Assembly (NCBI GenBank): GCA_964034945.1
Contig: OZ035960.1
Location: 85,064,148 to 85,128,147 of the forward strand
Reading direction: 5' to 3'
Length of the DNA: 64,000 nucleotides
From: Chrysopilus asiliformis
Lineage: Eukaryota > Arthropoda > Insecta > Diptera > Rhagionidae
Numbering within the stretch: the first letter of the stretch is position 1; every line of letters starts with the position of its first letter. The position numbers and the translations under genes are program-made. The notes under the pieces were generated by a model, which was given only the letters and a program-made list of their open reading frames with translations, was not told where the DNA came from and did not search any database. This document shows positions 61,201 to 62,699 of the stretch, piece by piece.

Positions 61201-62699
61201 AAATATTGTGTGAGCTGAGGAATTCTTATAAATTTGTGATTTTTTTCCCCCAAAAATAATATGATTGGTATGAAAAAGCAAGAATAATAGAAATGCGAAA
61301 ATTTTACATATTCGAACCGTCAGTCTTTAGCTTGCGGTTAACTACTTGTAAATTCACAGCAAAATAAATTAAGATTACCTTACAACAGGCCAGTTTTTCT
61401 AAATACATCCATTGCTCCATGAGAAATTTGAATTATTGGGTTAAGTATTAACAGAACTGAGGCGAGTTGTATTTGCGCAGTAAATAGAATACGAACTTGA
61501 TTCGTTCTAAACCAAATATTTTCAAATTTATATTAAAGATAGGTTAGTTTATTAATAAAAATTAATGATATTTATTGTTTATCACCACCAGTAAATTTTT
61601 CAATATTTGATTGTCACCATTTTGTTTCCATAGTTTCGTGTACCCCCTGGATCCAGCTCGCGCACCCTTTAGGGTACATGTACTTCTGCTTGGGAAACAC
61701 TGTCGGCTAGGGTACTTTACGATTGTTGCGCCCATTAGCATTAATTATTTCCAATGTTTTTTTTTGTTTATGATTTTTGTTTTGTCCGAATCCGCATTTG
61801 ATAATAAAAATCCACAGACAAAACTTTTAATTTACTAACTTTTATATTTTCCCCAAAATCTAGATACTAAGCCAAAATTAAAAAACCACTATCGGGCGCA
61901 TAGACTTTCGTTTTGGTTGAATTTAGTGCCAGATCTACATAAGCCTGGTGGTGATAATGTACCGCCATCACATCATCAATTGGATGACGATGAGACACCG
62001 GCGGAGCCAACTGTAAAACCATTAAATCCGCCTCATTCGAGGGATGTTCATTCGAATTATACGATATTTACGACCCAAGTGTTCTCATTATTGAATTTAA
62101 CATCGCCGGCCTCATCTACACATCATAGCAATAATAGTCGTTATAATCAACAGAAAGTTCCTTTGCCCGCCACCGATCAGGATTTAGGAGATGATCATCA
62201 GCATAGCACGAGTTCACCACAGGAAGATGGATTCGCTGCATATAGCACAGCGTTAAGTGTAACAATAGCAATCGGTTGTAGTTTATTAATATTAAATGTA
62301 TTAATATTTGCTGGTGTTTACTATCAGCGCGATAAGACGCGCTTAAATGAACCACGAACGCACAAGAAACGTAATGAAAATGGCCAAATGCCAAATAATA
62401 TATGTGGCGATCTCGAAACATTAACAATACATACGAAAAACGATCCAGCTACAATATTAGGTCACCATCACGCCTTACAGCATCATCAGCTGCCACCACC
62501 AGAATTCGCTGATATACCACAGCGGGCGCCACCACCACCGAAACATTTGAAATCAGTGCCCGAAGGCACAATGATACCACCCCATGCACTGCAAATGATC
62601 GGTAATCAATGCGGTACACTAACGAAAAAGAGTTGTATGAAACAATCAACGACAAATAGCGGCAACGGTCAAAATATAATGGACGAACTGAGAGTGTGA
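918..62699 (+). CDS. Nlg: neuroligin gene, ten coding exons (whole span)
   Basis: Neuroligins are postsynaptic single-pass adhesion proteins that bind presynaptic neurexin through a carboxylesterase-like ectodomain. Exons join as 918-1243, 6393-6556, 45415-45636, 48923-49120, 50674-51067, 51295-51507, 56557-56695, 56788-56939, 58737-58849 and 61864-62699. They total 2757 nt with no internal stop and consistent phases (2,1,1,1,2,2,0,2,1). Visible features are a signal peptide (about 1-18), the type-B esterase motif SEDCLYLN, the nucleophile-elbow equivalent GHGTG (Gly286 where an active esterase has Ser), Glu446 and His558 at the other triad positions, the family signature [22 protein letters not shown] before the stalk, a TM helix about 770-793 and a cytoplasmic tail of about 125 residues. 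The length fits the family. Which of the several insect neuroligin paralogues this is cannot be decided here. Confidence 0.93.
1451..1875. mobile_element. foldback/MITE with about 140-bp inverted arms
   Basis: The left arm begins AGTTCAGTTTAGCG and the right arm ends CGCTAAACTGAACT. The arms continue as matching inverted sequence through TGACGCTACA, the C-rich AT-free blocks and CCCTGGAGG, with a central spacer of about 130 bp. There is no coding capacity. Target duplication was not resolved, so the family is unassigned. Confidence 0.75.
2149..2360 (+). repeat. left end of a GAAGACCTCGGT-type repeat
   Basis: Resembles 26316-26550 over about 210 bp, including GAAGACCTCGGTACAA and the shared block GGAGATAGCTGTTTCT. 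The 26316 copy has inverted termini and this one shows only one end, so it is a truncated member of the family. Confidence 0.65.
2663..3478 (+). mobile_element. CGGAAAAAA-TIR element, copy A
   Basis: Bounded by inverted CGGAAAAAA / TTTTTTCCG ends. The interior recurs, in reverse complement and diverged, at about 54303-55260: compare the blocks around ATAATCGCTTTCCC, TTGAATTACCATATTCG and ATAGGAGTCATCCCTATA. It is non-coding. Copy A holds a stretch (about 3010-3090) absent from copy B. Confidence 0.65.
6393..6556 (+). CDS. Nlg: neuroligin exon 2 (residues 109-164)
   Basis: The acceptor TTTAG precedes a base that completes the split Lys codon. It then encodes [15 protein letters not shown] and the type-B carboxylesterase signature region [14 protein letters not shown]. 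The two cysteines (PVCPQ and EDCLY) match the first conserved disulphide of the fold. Donor is GTAAGT. No Ser-Gly linker lies here; it starts in exon 3. Confidence 0.92.
7954..8174. mobile_element. piggyBac-like MITE with TTAA duplication
   Basis: A 221-bp element beginning CCCTCTAGCCGGAAT and ending ATTCCGGTTAGAGGG (inverted repeat with one mismatch). TTAA flanks it on both sides (7950-7953 and 8175-8178). The TTAA target and a CCCT start are hallmarks of piggyBac elements. There is no transposase, so it is non-autonomous. Confidence 0.82.
8710..10210 (+). mobile_element. 1.5 kb TIR element, copy 1
   Basis: Begins CCCAAGGAGCA and ends TGCTCCTTGGG, an 11-bp perfect terminal inverted repeat. 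AGTCCTA and CTCACGACCG also recur in both subterminal zones, inverted. It is flanked by GT on each side (possible 2-bp target duplication). A copy that looks well over 90% identical by eye sits at 51980-53491. There is no transposase-like frame; the subterminal zones are rich in short imperfect palindromes. Superfamily unassigned. Confidence 0.8.
10601..10915. repeat. degenerate GATTCATTTGAATC-type repeats
   Basis: Dense, imperfect direct and inverted repeats of motifs such as TTGATTC, GAATCAA and GACTCATGACTC. Similar words (ACTCATGAGTGAATC) appear at 8380-8450, on the other side of the 1.5 kb element. The two parts may be ends of one older element split by that insertion. Confidence 0.5.
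11100..11460 (+). repeat. GTCTGTC-bearing interspersed repeat fragment
   Basis: Contains CCGAGCACTCCTGAG, a short TCTGTCTGTCAGTCTGTCTG run and then ACAAGATTTTTCAAAAATTA. The same order is seen at 49755-49860 and, in part, at 31415-31640. This pattern resembles dipteran repeats with a GTCY microsatellite (mini-me / DINE-1-like); that name is an inference. Confidence 0.55.
11507..11510 (+). repeat. target site duplication CCCT (5')
   Basis: CCCT immediately precedes the 5' LTR and recurs at 22391-22394 right after the 3' LTR. A 4-bp duplication is usual for Ty3/gypsy integration. Confidence 0.85.
11511..11821 (+). repeat. 5' LTR
   Basis: 311 bp, beginning TGTCGTG and ending CACGACA, a perfect 7-bp inverted repeat with canonical TG...CA ends. 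It contains an AATAAA polyadenylation signal at 11760-11765, so the R/U5 boundary lies shortly after. No TATA box is obvious; transcription may start from an initiator-type promoter. Confidence 0.95.
11826..11840 (+). promoter_or_regulatory. primer-binding site, tRNA-Ser type
   Basis: TGGCGCAGCCGGTGA begins four bases after the LTR. It resembles the TGGCGCAGTCGG primer sites that several insect gypsy-group elements use with tRNA-Ser, with one change in the core. Primer identity is inferred from that resemblance. Confidence 0.7.
12070..12097 (+). CDS. env: env leader exon with splice donor
   Basis: A short frame of nine codons plus one base in the untranslated leader, starting at an ATG and ending exactly at a strong donor (GTAAGT from 12098). 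The acceptor at 18179-18180 is in matching phase, so splicing would give env its start codon and the first half of a hydrophobic signal peptide. Gypsy-group env is known to be expressed from a spliced subgenomic RNA. This junction is inferred from sequence, not observed. Confidence 0.75.
12292..14067 (+). CDS. gag: Gag polyprotein
   Basis: 591 residues from ATG 12292. It has a highly charged, Lys/Glu-rich coiled-coil-like N-terminal third (about 1-205), a capsid-like middle (about 255-440, with the retrotransposon-Gag-like segment around [14 protein letters not shown]), and a nucleocapsid with three CX2CX4HX4C zinc knuckles at 494-507 ([14 protein letters not shown]), 522-535 ([14 protein letters not shown]) and 548-561 ([14 protein letters not shown]). 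It forms the particle and packages genomic RNA. The frame overlaps pol by 67 nt in the -1 register. It is complete. Confidence 0.93.
   Translation: MSGKRKGENVLTRVELERNKLIEAELNEIKRSYEKIEIEFKHCQELLLKEIENRIGKNEFKKFCERFGNENEFNSLGGATEYLIYHYGELISETEKKLLGNNSELAQEKLALDKKVNNYKKFIEDAETLNEELNDKLDEVEKTITKFKLESPKNKYLQAIQNIVENDSDNRKTIFEKLESNRHQLRVVQEQIAQIRKEKETLISNKSPHREVLLSSNKSAIREVSLFNMPTDTDTSFKPRGEDAGSSLNMHPHDDDATRLILEFMGRQLPPFSGTPSPTRRNEAQRYLQIAKSFYHTLNTKNHPMYVEFLSTMGLQGEAYMLAQTANIKTFEEFEKLMITTYMPSKLPMELRDELRQCRQVQGESVQDFGRKVLDKLNECKQSAAAKYSGTLEAFISEFEQIALRTFKLGLRNPLLKQYAHTQEVDLKKLITKVAEIDKFEESAINDYKLTNDTRTYQPNPYEPRSFPNFQQNRNSNIVPQQPRLVNGNSERVCYRCGTLGHMQRNCPNNKKPTQSNPNVICSLCNKRGHIRQDCRKGNVRTTRVEQCEFCLRADHTISECYAHSVWVNKHGSGTDSGNGSMVAGNTSTSH
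14022..14066 (+). promoter_or_regulatory. -1 ribosomal frameshift signal
   Basis: G GGA AAC lies at 14022-14028, in the correct X XXY YYZ register relative to gag. A -1 slip there enters exactly the pol frame. After a 7-nt spacer, 14036-14042 can pair with 14060-14066 (7 bp, one G-U), giving a downstream stem. The overlap window is 14001-14067, closed by a pol-frame stop at 13998 and the gag stop at 14065. GGGAAAC is a known slippery heptamer in some retroviruses. Confidence 0.82.
14028..18092 (+). CDS. pol: Pol polyprotein (PR-RT-RNaseH-IN)
   Basis: No own start is needed: it is made as a Gag-Pol fusion by the -1 shift at 14022-14028. In order it shows aspartic protease LIDTGAEVN (14178); a linker with a 44-codon tandem duplication; reverse transcriptase with [24 protein letters not shown] and the catalytic YLDD (16002-16013); RNase H with [11 protein letters not shown] (Asp at 16449) and RTDHKPL; the integrase zinc module H-H-C-C (HDAPLGGH...CESC); the D,D35E core with Asp at 17295, Asp at 17475 and Glu at 17583 (35 residues between the last two); and a GPY-like WLGPYRI near the C-terminus. 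All key catalytic residues are present. It copies and integrates the element. Confidence 0.95.
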   Translation, partial: RLNGGRKHLDEPLKSSNLGCNQRSGLKPLSTPMISLPLDILKKGVAEFLIDTGAEVNLLKKNTLREDIEIREDKNMIISGMYSKGKTLGSCIGHFNIGEGIKGEFQVIDDYENIPGDGVLGNRFLSTHTNIYGPDRYVVFPKQSVQFPIGDPSILETARGIKGVKGSNQKNPQKTLNDSVFRALNKSSGTVALHPEGNAKTTDKNLSPQRCTQQNPQNTMKDSVFRALNKSSGTVALHPEGNAKTTDKNLNPPRLNISKQREIQSYNHIALEHTFRGNTYATPDYSYGVQQHPTFCANVPRNPEGASSKQFRQGVETFGQGTREFVKTESNFSETTRSGQVKKVIISRRSQVVVKWPYEGNGEIICFRKELKKGIYLANSLSVVENNEIVVSIMNTTEKDETLDCTDIDVEPKQNWKIIEDLEIGDASWEESNVRITRTERNSRVENIIEKLKLQAEYNLEEREALKHMISEFHDVFHLPGDKLTCTQAQVHHIPTKKDHPPINTKNYRLPESHRKVIQQQVAEMLDNDVIEPSKSPWNSPLLVVPKKSGPDGEKRWRVVVDYRKVNEITIGCSYPLPRIEDILDQLGHSRYFSTLDLVSGYHQVLIAEQDRPKTAFSTAYGHYQFKRMPFGLSGSPATFQSLMNVVLTGLQGWECFVYLDDIVVYGSNLEDHNRKLRLVFLRLREFNLKLQIEKCKFLRTEIIYLGHKCSAEGAHPDPDKVVCVQNFPRPNTLRRLQSFLGLANYYRKFIPEFSKIAEPLNKLLRKGTPFIWRDNCETAFQRLKQALVEPPLLIYPDFSKTFILTTDASGEALGAVLSQEQGGSERPVAYASRTLSPTERRYSTIERELLAIYWAAKNFRCYVYGRHFLVRTDHKPLIGQCKLQDPTSRIIKLRHKLSEYDYKIEYKKGKHNQCADALSRINSQELELEGPIRGNIRTIEDVRRLVAQLKKDFEEAQSNCFVLTRRQAKAHQDQAISSGENTENPGNPKTTNESIDRVKTETVIKLVDSQQIQEILRAYHDAPLGGHQGMYKTYRSIRRKYKWKGMVNDIRRHIKRCESCQKNKTGITHTMPMVISTTSTRPFDRVSLDIVGPLEETTEGDKYILTFQDDLSRFTDCYALQDVEANTVARIFFEQIISRYGIPTSLLTDQGSNFLSEIFKQTCKLLKIKKLQTTAYHPQSNGALERSHKPLVEYLRSFVDKNPRTWNQHLRQAMFVHNTTIHRSTGFTPMEILYGFTPDIPTELKREPEPVYNYENYVFDLREKLQKSYKIAKENLVDSKGVNKKNFDKNVNPVSFHIGDKILLKNPAKRGKLSQIWLGPYRIIEVPTPVNSVIQIGKRRRRVHNNRLKLYHE
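14538..14780 (+). repeat. 132-bp in-frame tandem duplication in pol linker
   Basis: The unit starting at 14538 is repeated from 14670, a period of exactly 132 bp (44 codons). Both copies encode [20 protein letters not shown] and differ by only a few changes. It sits between protease and reverse transcriptase and keeps the frame open. Confidence 0.92.
18179..18180 (+). promoter_or_regulatory. env splice acceptor
   Basis: The AG of TTAATTAACAG. The env frame is open only from 18174, right next to it, and the phase fits the leader donor at 12097. The preceding T-rich tract (18155-18172) is a plausible polypyrimidine tract. Confidence 0.7.
18181..20135 (+). CDS. env: Env fusion glycoprotein
   Basis: No ATG opens this frame, which fits expression from a spliced RNA (with the leader exon, 660 residues). 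It shows a basic furin-like site GKKRR (18513-18527), immediately followed by a glycine- and hydrophobic-rich fusion peptide ending KQLFG, the arrangement of errantivirus Env and baculovirus F proteins. A heptad-rich segment, paired cysteines and a C-terminal membrane anchor (about 19868-19926, rich in Ile) follow, then a basic cytoplasmic tail. It would sit in virion or cell membranes and mediate entry. The frame is undamaged. Function in this host is unproven. Confidence 0.9.
20136..22060 (+). other. long post-env region of the retroelement
   Basis: 1.9 kb between env and the PPT. The part at 20200-20900 is extremely A-rich with many poly-A runs and no product. The part at 20940-21780 is more complex and has an 86-bp tandem duplication. 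A 67-codon frame at 21162-21365 has no recognisable motif, and I do not call it a gene. Export, packaging or stability signals are possible but unproven. Confidence 0.6.
21602..21773 (+). repeat. 86-bp tandem duplication near the 3' end of the retroelement
   Basis: Copy one (21602-21687) and copy two (21688-21773) both start AAATTG and share GGTCATCCGACTTAA and GAAAGAA near their ends. They are diverged, with about 20% differences. The period is not a multiple of three, arguing for a non-coding element. Confidence 0.85.
22061..22079 (+). promoter_or_regulatory. polypurine tract
   Basis: A 19-base purine run, broken by one C, directly abuts the 3' LTR. It is the expected plus-strand primer. 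Confidence 0.88.
22080..22390 (+). repeat. 3' LTR
   Basis: 311 bp, identical to the 5' LTR as far as I can read. Ends are TGTCGTG/CACGACA, with AATAAA at 22329-22334. It is sense to the neuroligin gene, so this signal could cut short neuroligin pre-mRNA. Confidence 0.95.
22391..22394 (+). repeat. target site duplication CCCT (3')
   Basis: Matches the CCCT before the 5' LTR. Confidence 0.85.
23284..23581. mobile_element. hAT-like foldback MITE, about 55-bp TIRs
   Basis: Begins CAGAGAACAAATAATCTAGA, and its right end is the near-perfect inverted form, continuing inward for about 55 bp. It is flanked by CTTGAAAT on the left and TTTGAAAT on the right, an 8-bp duplication with one mismatch. It has no coding sequence. 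Confidence 0.7.
25560..25937 (-). repeat. GTCY-bearing interspersed repeat, left part
   Basis: Reverse complement of 49490-49700: it shares the AAAATTTCAAGTCTCTAGCTC block, a GGAC/GGAG microsatellite and CATGCAAAATTCAAT. It is interrupted at TTCTAAAC by the hAT-like element and resumes at 28168. Confidence 0.75.
25930..25937 (+). repeat. 8-bp target duplication TTCTAAAC (left)
   Basis: The same octamer recurs at 28168-28175. It occurs once (as GTTTAGAA, 49490-49497) in the related unoccupied repeat. Confidence 0.9.
26101..26297. repeat. inverted repeat with about 53-bp arms
   Basis: The left arm contains CCTGACGTTTCGAGCCTTGT and the right arm its inverted form, with ACAAGGCTCGAAACGTCAG; the spacer is about 90 bp. 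The outer parts pair as AACACAA/TTGTGTT. It could be a small foldback element. Confidence 0.75.
26316..27368. mobile_element. GAAGACCTCGGT-TIR element
   Basis: The left end starts GAAGACCTCGGTACAAAAAG, and the right end is its inverse (ACCGAGGTCTTC), matching for about 45 bp. It is flanked by AAAT on both sides. A truncated relative lies at 2149-2360. No transposase is visible. Confidence 0.7.
26713..27206. mobile_element. nested TIR element with CGGTA-rich subterminal repeats
   Basis: Begins GAGGGTATTCACAATCCTCT and ends with the near inverse (AGAGGACTGTGAATTCCCTC). The interior has repeated CGGTATT and TACCG words near both ends. The insertion is inside the GAAGACC element. Confidence 0.65.
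27570..27829. mobile_element. hairpin MITE with about 90-bp arms
   Basis: The left end TCGTCGGCTAAAAGTGAAAT is inverted at the right end, ATTTCACTTTTAGCCGACGA. Pairing continues through GTGCTAAGTCCAT and AACCTTGTTAAATC. The short loop holds three copies of TCATTTAAAGAAAAC. Confidence 0.82.
28168..28290 (-). repeat. GTCY-bearing repeat, right part
   Basis: Continues the repeat interrupted at 25937. It starts with the duplicated TTCTAAAC and matches the reverse complement of 49390-49497, including GATGACGGGATCTTGGCGTT. Confidence 0.75.
28942..30221. mobile_element. hAT-like element, 1.28 kb, 8-bp duplication
   Basis: Ends CAGAGTTGGGACTT and AAGTCCCAACCCTG form a 14-bp TIR with one mismatch. 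TCCAGATC flanks it exactly on both sides (28934-28941, 30222-30229). Subterminal TCTAGTACC repeats lie near both ends. There is no transposase. Confidence 0.88.
30664..31231. mobile_element. Tc1/mariner-like MITE with TA duplication
   Basis: Begins CACTCTCGAAAAAACCG and ends CGTTTTTTCGACAGTG, flanked by TA on both sides. 568 bp, non-coding. Interior words such as ACTCCG and AACACCG recur. Confidence 0.7.
31410..31650 (+). repeat. GTCTGTC-type repeat fragment
   Basis: Order of blocks matches 11150-11340: a TCTGTCAGTC run, then CAAGATATCTCAAAAACTAAT, then CAATTTCGTTTTT. Diverged. Confidence 0.5.
32010..32515. repeat. GAGACTT/CTCCGGAGAC-rich repeat
   Basis: Many copies of TCTCCGGAGAC-like and AGTCTC words in both orientations, with GAGACTTTGGTCTC near the left and GGAGACAAATTTCCGGTCTCC near the right. 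Probably a MITE with subterminal repeats; the ends are not resolved. Confidence 0.4.
32640..32965. repeat. degenerate ATGAGTCATGA repeats
   Basis: Clustered CATGAGT, GATGAGTCAT and ACTCATGAG words on both strands. There is no open frame of substance. Confidence 0.4.
33148..33686. mobile_element. probable MITE with AAGCGCTTC repeats
   Basis: The left end CCAGTAGGAAAAGAAGCG is roughly the inverse of the right end, GCGCTTATATTTTCCCTATTGG. AGAAGCGCTTC-type words recur inside. A target duplication is not seen. Confidence 0.5.
33860..33996 (+). CDS. THAP-type zinc finger exon (partial)
   Basis: From the ATG it encodes [11 protein letters not shown], then FYKFPRA and W..A.NRK, matching the first half of a THAP (C2CH) domain. 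It stops at a GTAAGC donor right after, so the Cys-His half would need a later exon, which I did not find. THAP domains occur in host transcription factors and at the N-terminus of P-element transposases, so this may be a nested gene's first exon or a transposon relic. It lies on the neuroligin sense strand inside intron 2. Confidence 0.55.
34023..34217 (-). other. possible minus-strand coding fragment, unassigned
   Basis: The whole segment is open in one minus-strand frame, and a second minus-strand frame gives a charged, protein-like stretch ([13 protein letters not shown]) over the same bases. I recognise no family. It starts only 23 bp past the THAP stop, on the opposite strand. Chance is possible. 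Confidence 0.2.
36698..36932. mobile_element. hAT-like MITE (Charlie-type TIR), 8-bp duplication
   Basis: 235 bp, beginning CAGTGGTTTCCAAACTTT and ending TTTGGAAAACGCTG, with exact GTCTAAAG on both sides (36690-36697, 36933-36940). CAGTGGTTCCCAAA-type ends are common among hAT elements. Its interior also carries GCGCCTCCC blocks at both sides. Confidence 0.88.
37044..37519. mobile_element. MITE with about 36-bp TIRs
   Basis: Starts CCCTATTCCCGTAACCGGCG, and the right end is the inverse (CGCCGGTTACGGGAATAGGG). The arms stay similar to GTGTAYACGCC. 476 bp, no transposase, target duplication not clear. Confidence 0.8.
37543..37680. repeat. near-perfect 138-bp palindrome (hairpin)
   Basis: The left arm starts GGACCCAGCTTCGCTATGCG and the right arm ends with the inverse (CGCATAGCGAAGCTGGGTCC). 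Arms of about 66 bp show only a few mismatches and almost no loop. Transcribed within the neuroligin pre-mRNA, it would fold into a long dsRNA stem. Confidence 0.88.
38287..39142. mobile_element. outer TIR element containing a second MITE
   Basis: GTTTTTTAATGATCC at the left is inverted near the right end as GGATCATTTAAAAAAC. The inner element at 38562-39036 sits between. Both lack coding capacity. Confidence 0.5.
38562..39036. mobile_element. MITE with 31-bp TIRs
   Basis: Begins ACACAGGGACTACATTGACT, continuing TTTATTTCTGG, and the right end is its exact inverse. The interior has several CTGGTATACCAG palindromes. No clear target duplication. Confidence 0.8.
40375..40607 (+). repeat. truncated Helitron-related 3' fragment
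   Basis: Matches the 3' half of the element at 60008-60545: AAACGGAAGGT, CAAAAGTTTT, ATACAAAAAACTT, and the terminal GGGTCTGCTAGT. The 5' end is missing. Confidence 0.6.
40731..41003 (-). pseudogene. Tc1/mariner-type DDE transposase C-terminus (fragment)
   Basis: The minus strand encodes [20 protein letters not shown], the conserved third-acidic-residue region of IS630/Tc1/mariner-type transposases, then [12 protein letters not shown]. It ends at a TGA (complement of 40731-40733). Only the C-terminal 90 or so codons remain; the N-terminal helix-turn-helix and first two acidic residues are absent. Confidence 0.75.
41163..41856. mobile_element. hAT-like MITE built of AGTACTGGTACTG repeats
   Basis: Ends CAGAGCTGGGCA and TGCCCAGCTCTG are a perfect 12-bp TIR. 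GGGGGAAT lies on both sides (41155-41162, 41857-41864). The interior is a mass of GTACTGGTACTG words on both strands plus a 31-32 bp minisatellite. Long minus-strand frames here are repeat artefacts. Confidence 0.9.
41375..41540. repeat. 31-32 bp minisatellite inside the MITE
   Basis: About five units of TTCCAGTACTTTTGCAAAAG followed by TACTTGAAAAAA. The first unit has the variant TTTCGCGAAAAA. Confidence 0.88.
41865..42870 (-). pseudogene. decayed LINE reverse transcriptase (Jockey/CR1-like)
   Basis: The minus strand carries, in order, SGVPQGSVL (42658-42687), FADDS (42588-42602, another frame) and a 165-codon open C-terminal part (42423-41926) with [16 protein letters not shown]. These are hallmarks of non-LTR retrotransposon RT. 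Frames are broken by stops and shifts, and the 5' part is missing. The hAT-like MITE at 41163-41856 split its 3' end; a related short 3' fragment seems to recur near 50200-50250. Confidence 0.82.
45415..45636 (+). CDS. Nlg: neuroligin exon 3 (residues 164-238)
   Basis: Opens with a Ser/Gly low-complexity linker (about residues 169-191), then [20 protein letters not shown] and [12 protein letters not shown], core strands and the oxyanion-hole region of the esterase fold. The oxyanion motif reads HGE instead of the usual HGG. Its position relative to the fold equals that of splice site A in vertebrate neuroligins. Donor is GTGAGG. Confidence 0.93.
46710..46964. mobile_element. probable MITE, diverged inverted ends
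   Basis: TAGGCACC..TAGAACGGCCTAAGCCACA on the left resembles the inverse of GTGGGTTAGGCCGTTCTAAC..GAGCGCCTC on the right, with about 33-bp arms. There is no target duplication. Confidence 0.5.
47305..47806. mobile_element. probable MITE with CGCGGTTTA ends
   Basis: TAAAGCGCGGTTTA on the left and TAAACCGCGCTTA on the right form a short TIR. About 500 bp, non-coding. TA may be the target. Confidence 0.5.
48923..49120 (+). CDS. Nlg: neuroligin exon 4 (residues 238-304)
   Basis: Encodes [20 protein letters not shown], then [19 protein letters not shown], the nucleophile elbow. The catalytic Ser is Gly286, as expected of a non-enzymatic neuroligin. Donor is GTAATT, a weaker consensus than its neighbours. 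Confidence 0.93.
49380..49870 (+). repeat. GTCY-bearing interspersed repeat, unoccupied copy
   Basis: Contains AACGCCAAGATCCCGTCATC, the GTCC/GTCT array, GAGCTAGAGACTTGAAATTT and CCGAGCACTCCTGAG. It is the uninterrupted counterpart of the repeat split by the hAT-like element at 25938. Resembles dipteran mini-me/DINE-1 repeats (inference). Confidence 0.7.
49521..49623 (+). repeat. (GTCC/GTCT)n microsatellite
   Basis: About 25 tetranucleotide units, GTCC with scattered GTCT. It generates spurious open frames on both strands. Confidence 0.97.
50674..51067 (+). CDS. Nlg: neuroligin exon 5 (residues 304-435)
   Basis: Encodes [20 protein letters not shown], the helix and strand after the nucleophile elbow, then a divergent segment with [11 protein letters not shown], a conserved landmark of esterase-like adhesion proteins. 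Acceptor TAG; donor GTATGT splits an Arg codon. Confidence 0.93.
51295..51507 (+). CDS. Nlg: neuroligin exon 6 (residues 435-506)
   Basis: Encodes [17 protein letters not shown], holding the triad Glu equivalent (Glu446), and a helical stretch ending in IVNEYTDWE. Intron 5 before it is only 227 bp. Donor is GTAAGA. Confidence 0.93.
51980..53491 (+). mobile_element. 1.5 kb TIR element, copy 2
   Basis: Same ends (CCCAAGGAGCA...TGCTCCTTGGG), orientation and interior as 8710-10210, with scattered substitutions and an 11-bp net length difference, partly near 52168. It is flanked by TG on both sides (possible 2-bp duplication). Non-coding. Confidence 0.85.
53602..54094. mobile_element. pogo/Tigger-like MITE with TA duplication
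   Basis: Begins CAGTAAACCTACGTATAAC and ends TTATCGGGATTCTACTG, flanked by TA on each side. CAGTA...-type ends with TA targets mark pogo-group elements. Repeated ACAACGCGGTACTT and ACGAATTATCGGG words lie near the two ends. No transposase. Confidence 0.75.
54303..55260 (-). mobile_element. CGGAAAAAA-TIR element, copy B (inverted)
   Basis: Reads as the reverse complement of copy A (2663-3478): it starts CGGAAAAAAAAATCCG and carries the same ordered blocks in reverse. It has about 130 bp of extra material and lacks the exon-1-like stretch of copy A. Confidence 0.65.
55270..55335 (+). repeat. GCGCGCCACTA minisatellite
   Basis: Three imperfect units of about 22 bp, each holding a GCGCGCCACTA-like core and AAATGTT. 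Confidence 0.6.
56106..56224. repeat. long hairpin upstream of exon 7
   Basis: The left arm (56106-56160) contains TGTGACGCAGGCAAACTTTC and the right arm (56171-56224) its inverse. 54-bp arms, few mismatches, about 10-nt loop. It lies 330 bp before exon 7 on the pre-mRNA. Confidence 0.88.
56557..56695 (+). CDS. Nlg: neuroligin exon 7 (residues 506-552)
   Basis: Encodes [20 protein letters not shown] and [18 protein letters not shown], matching the family segment before the catalytic-His loop. Acceptor TTTCAG, donor GTGAGT, phase 0 exit. Confidence 0.92.
56788..56939 (+). CDS. Nlg: neuroligin exon 8 (residues 553-603)
   Basis: Encodes [20 protein letters not shown], the hallmark loop with His558 at the esterase His position, then [18 protein letters not shown], the penultimate helix of the fold. 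Introns 7 (92 bp) and 8 (1797 bp) flank it. Confidence 0.94.
56940..58736 (+). other. neuroligin intron 8
   Basis: 1797 bp, GTAAGT to ACAG. No gene, repeat or element could be named, apart from loosely inverted GCGAGAGTACC-like words at about 58370 and 58575. Confidence 0.75.
58737..58849 (+). CDS. Nlg: neuroligin exon 9 (residues 603-641)
   Basis: Encodes [20 protein letters not shown] then [17 protein letters not shown], the end of the esterase fold (W-x-Y-x3...YLNF). Donor GTAAGT, phase 1. Confidence 0.93.
59836..59940. repeat. 105-bp inverted repeat (29-bp arms)
   Basis: GAGGCCTTATTACCGAACAC at the left is repeated inverted at the right (GTGTTCGGTAATAAGGCCTC), with arms continuing to GATACGATT. 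Possibly a minimal MITE. Confidence 0.82.
60008..60545 (+). mobile_element. non-autonomous Helitron
   Basis: Starts TCTATATATATAAAATCGC after an A and ends GGGTAAGCAGGCTAG before a T, with a short GC-rich stem (CCCCGG..CGACGGG) just inside the 3' end. 5' TC, 3' CTRR and A/T insertion are the Helitron criteria. It contains a GACT microsatellite and no Rep/helicase. A truncated relative is at 40375-40607. Confidence 0.82.
60864..61702. mobile_element. hAT-like non-autonomous element
   Basis: The left end CAGTGTTTCCCAACCC mirrors the right end CTTGGGAAACACTG. GTGTACCCCCT repeats occur near both ends. No exact 8-bp duplication was found, so it is older or altered. Confidence 0.7.
61864..62699 (+). 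CDS. Nlg: neuroligin exon 10 (residues 641-918)
   Basis: Ends the fold with [16 protein letters not shown]. Then follow a Thr/Ser/His-rich extracellular stalk with several N-x-S/T sites, a transmembrane helix (about residues 770-793, [20 protein letters not shown]), a basic stop-transfer (RDKTR), and a His/Pro-rich tail with PPPEFADIP and APPPPKH that could bind WW, SH3 or EVH1-type domains. The C-terminus ELRV fits a class II-like PDZ ligand. Stop TGA at 62697-62699. Confidence 0.94.

Larger units (their letters stand above)
58850..61863 (+). other. neuroligin intron 9
   Basis: 3014 bp holding a small palindrome (59836-59940), a Helitron (60008-60545) and a hAT-like element (60864-61702). 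58850-59830 shows nothing recognisable; a GC-rich patch with GGCCGCGCCGGCCGC lies at about 59703. Confidence 0.8.

Noticed and set aside
60864..61702. 8-bp target duplication for the hAT-like element in intron 9
   Set aside because: Left and right flanking octamers do not match; only the TIR supports the call.
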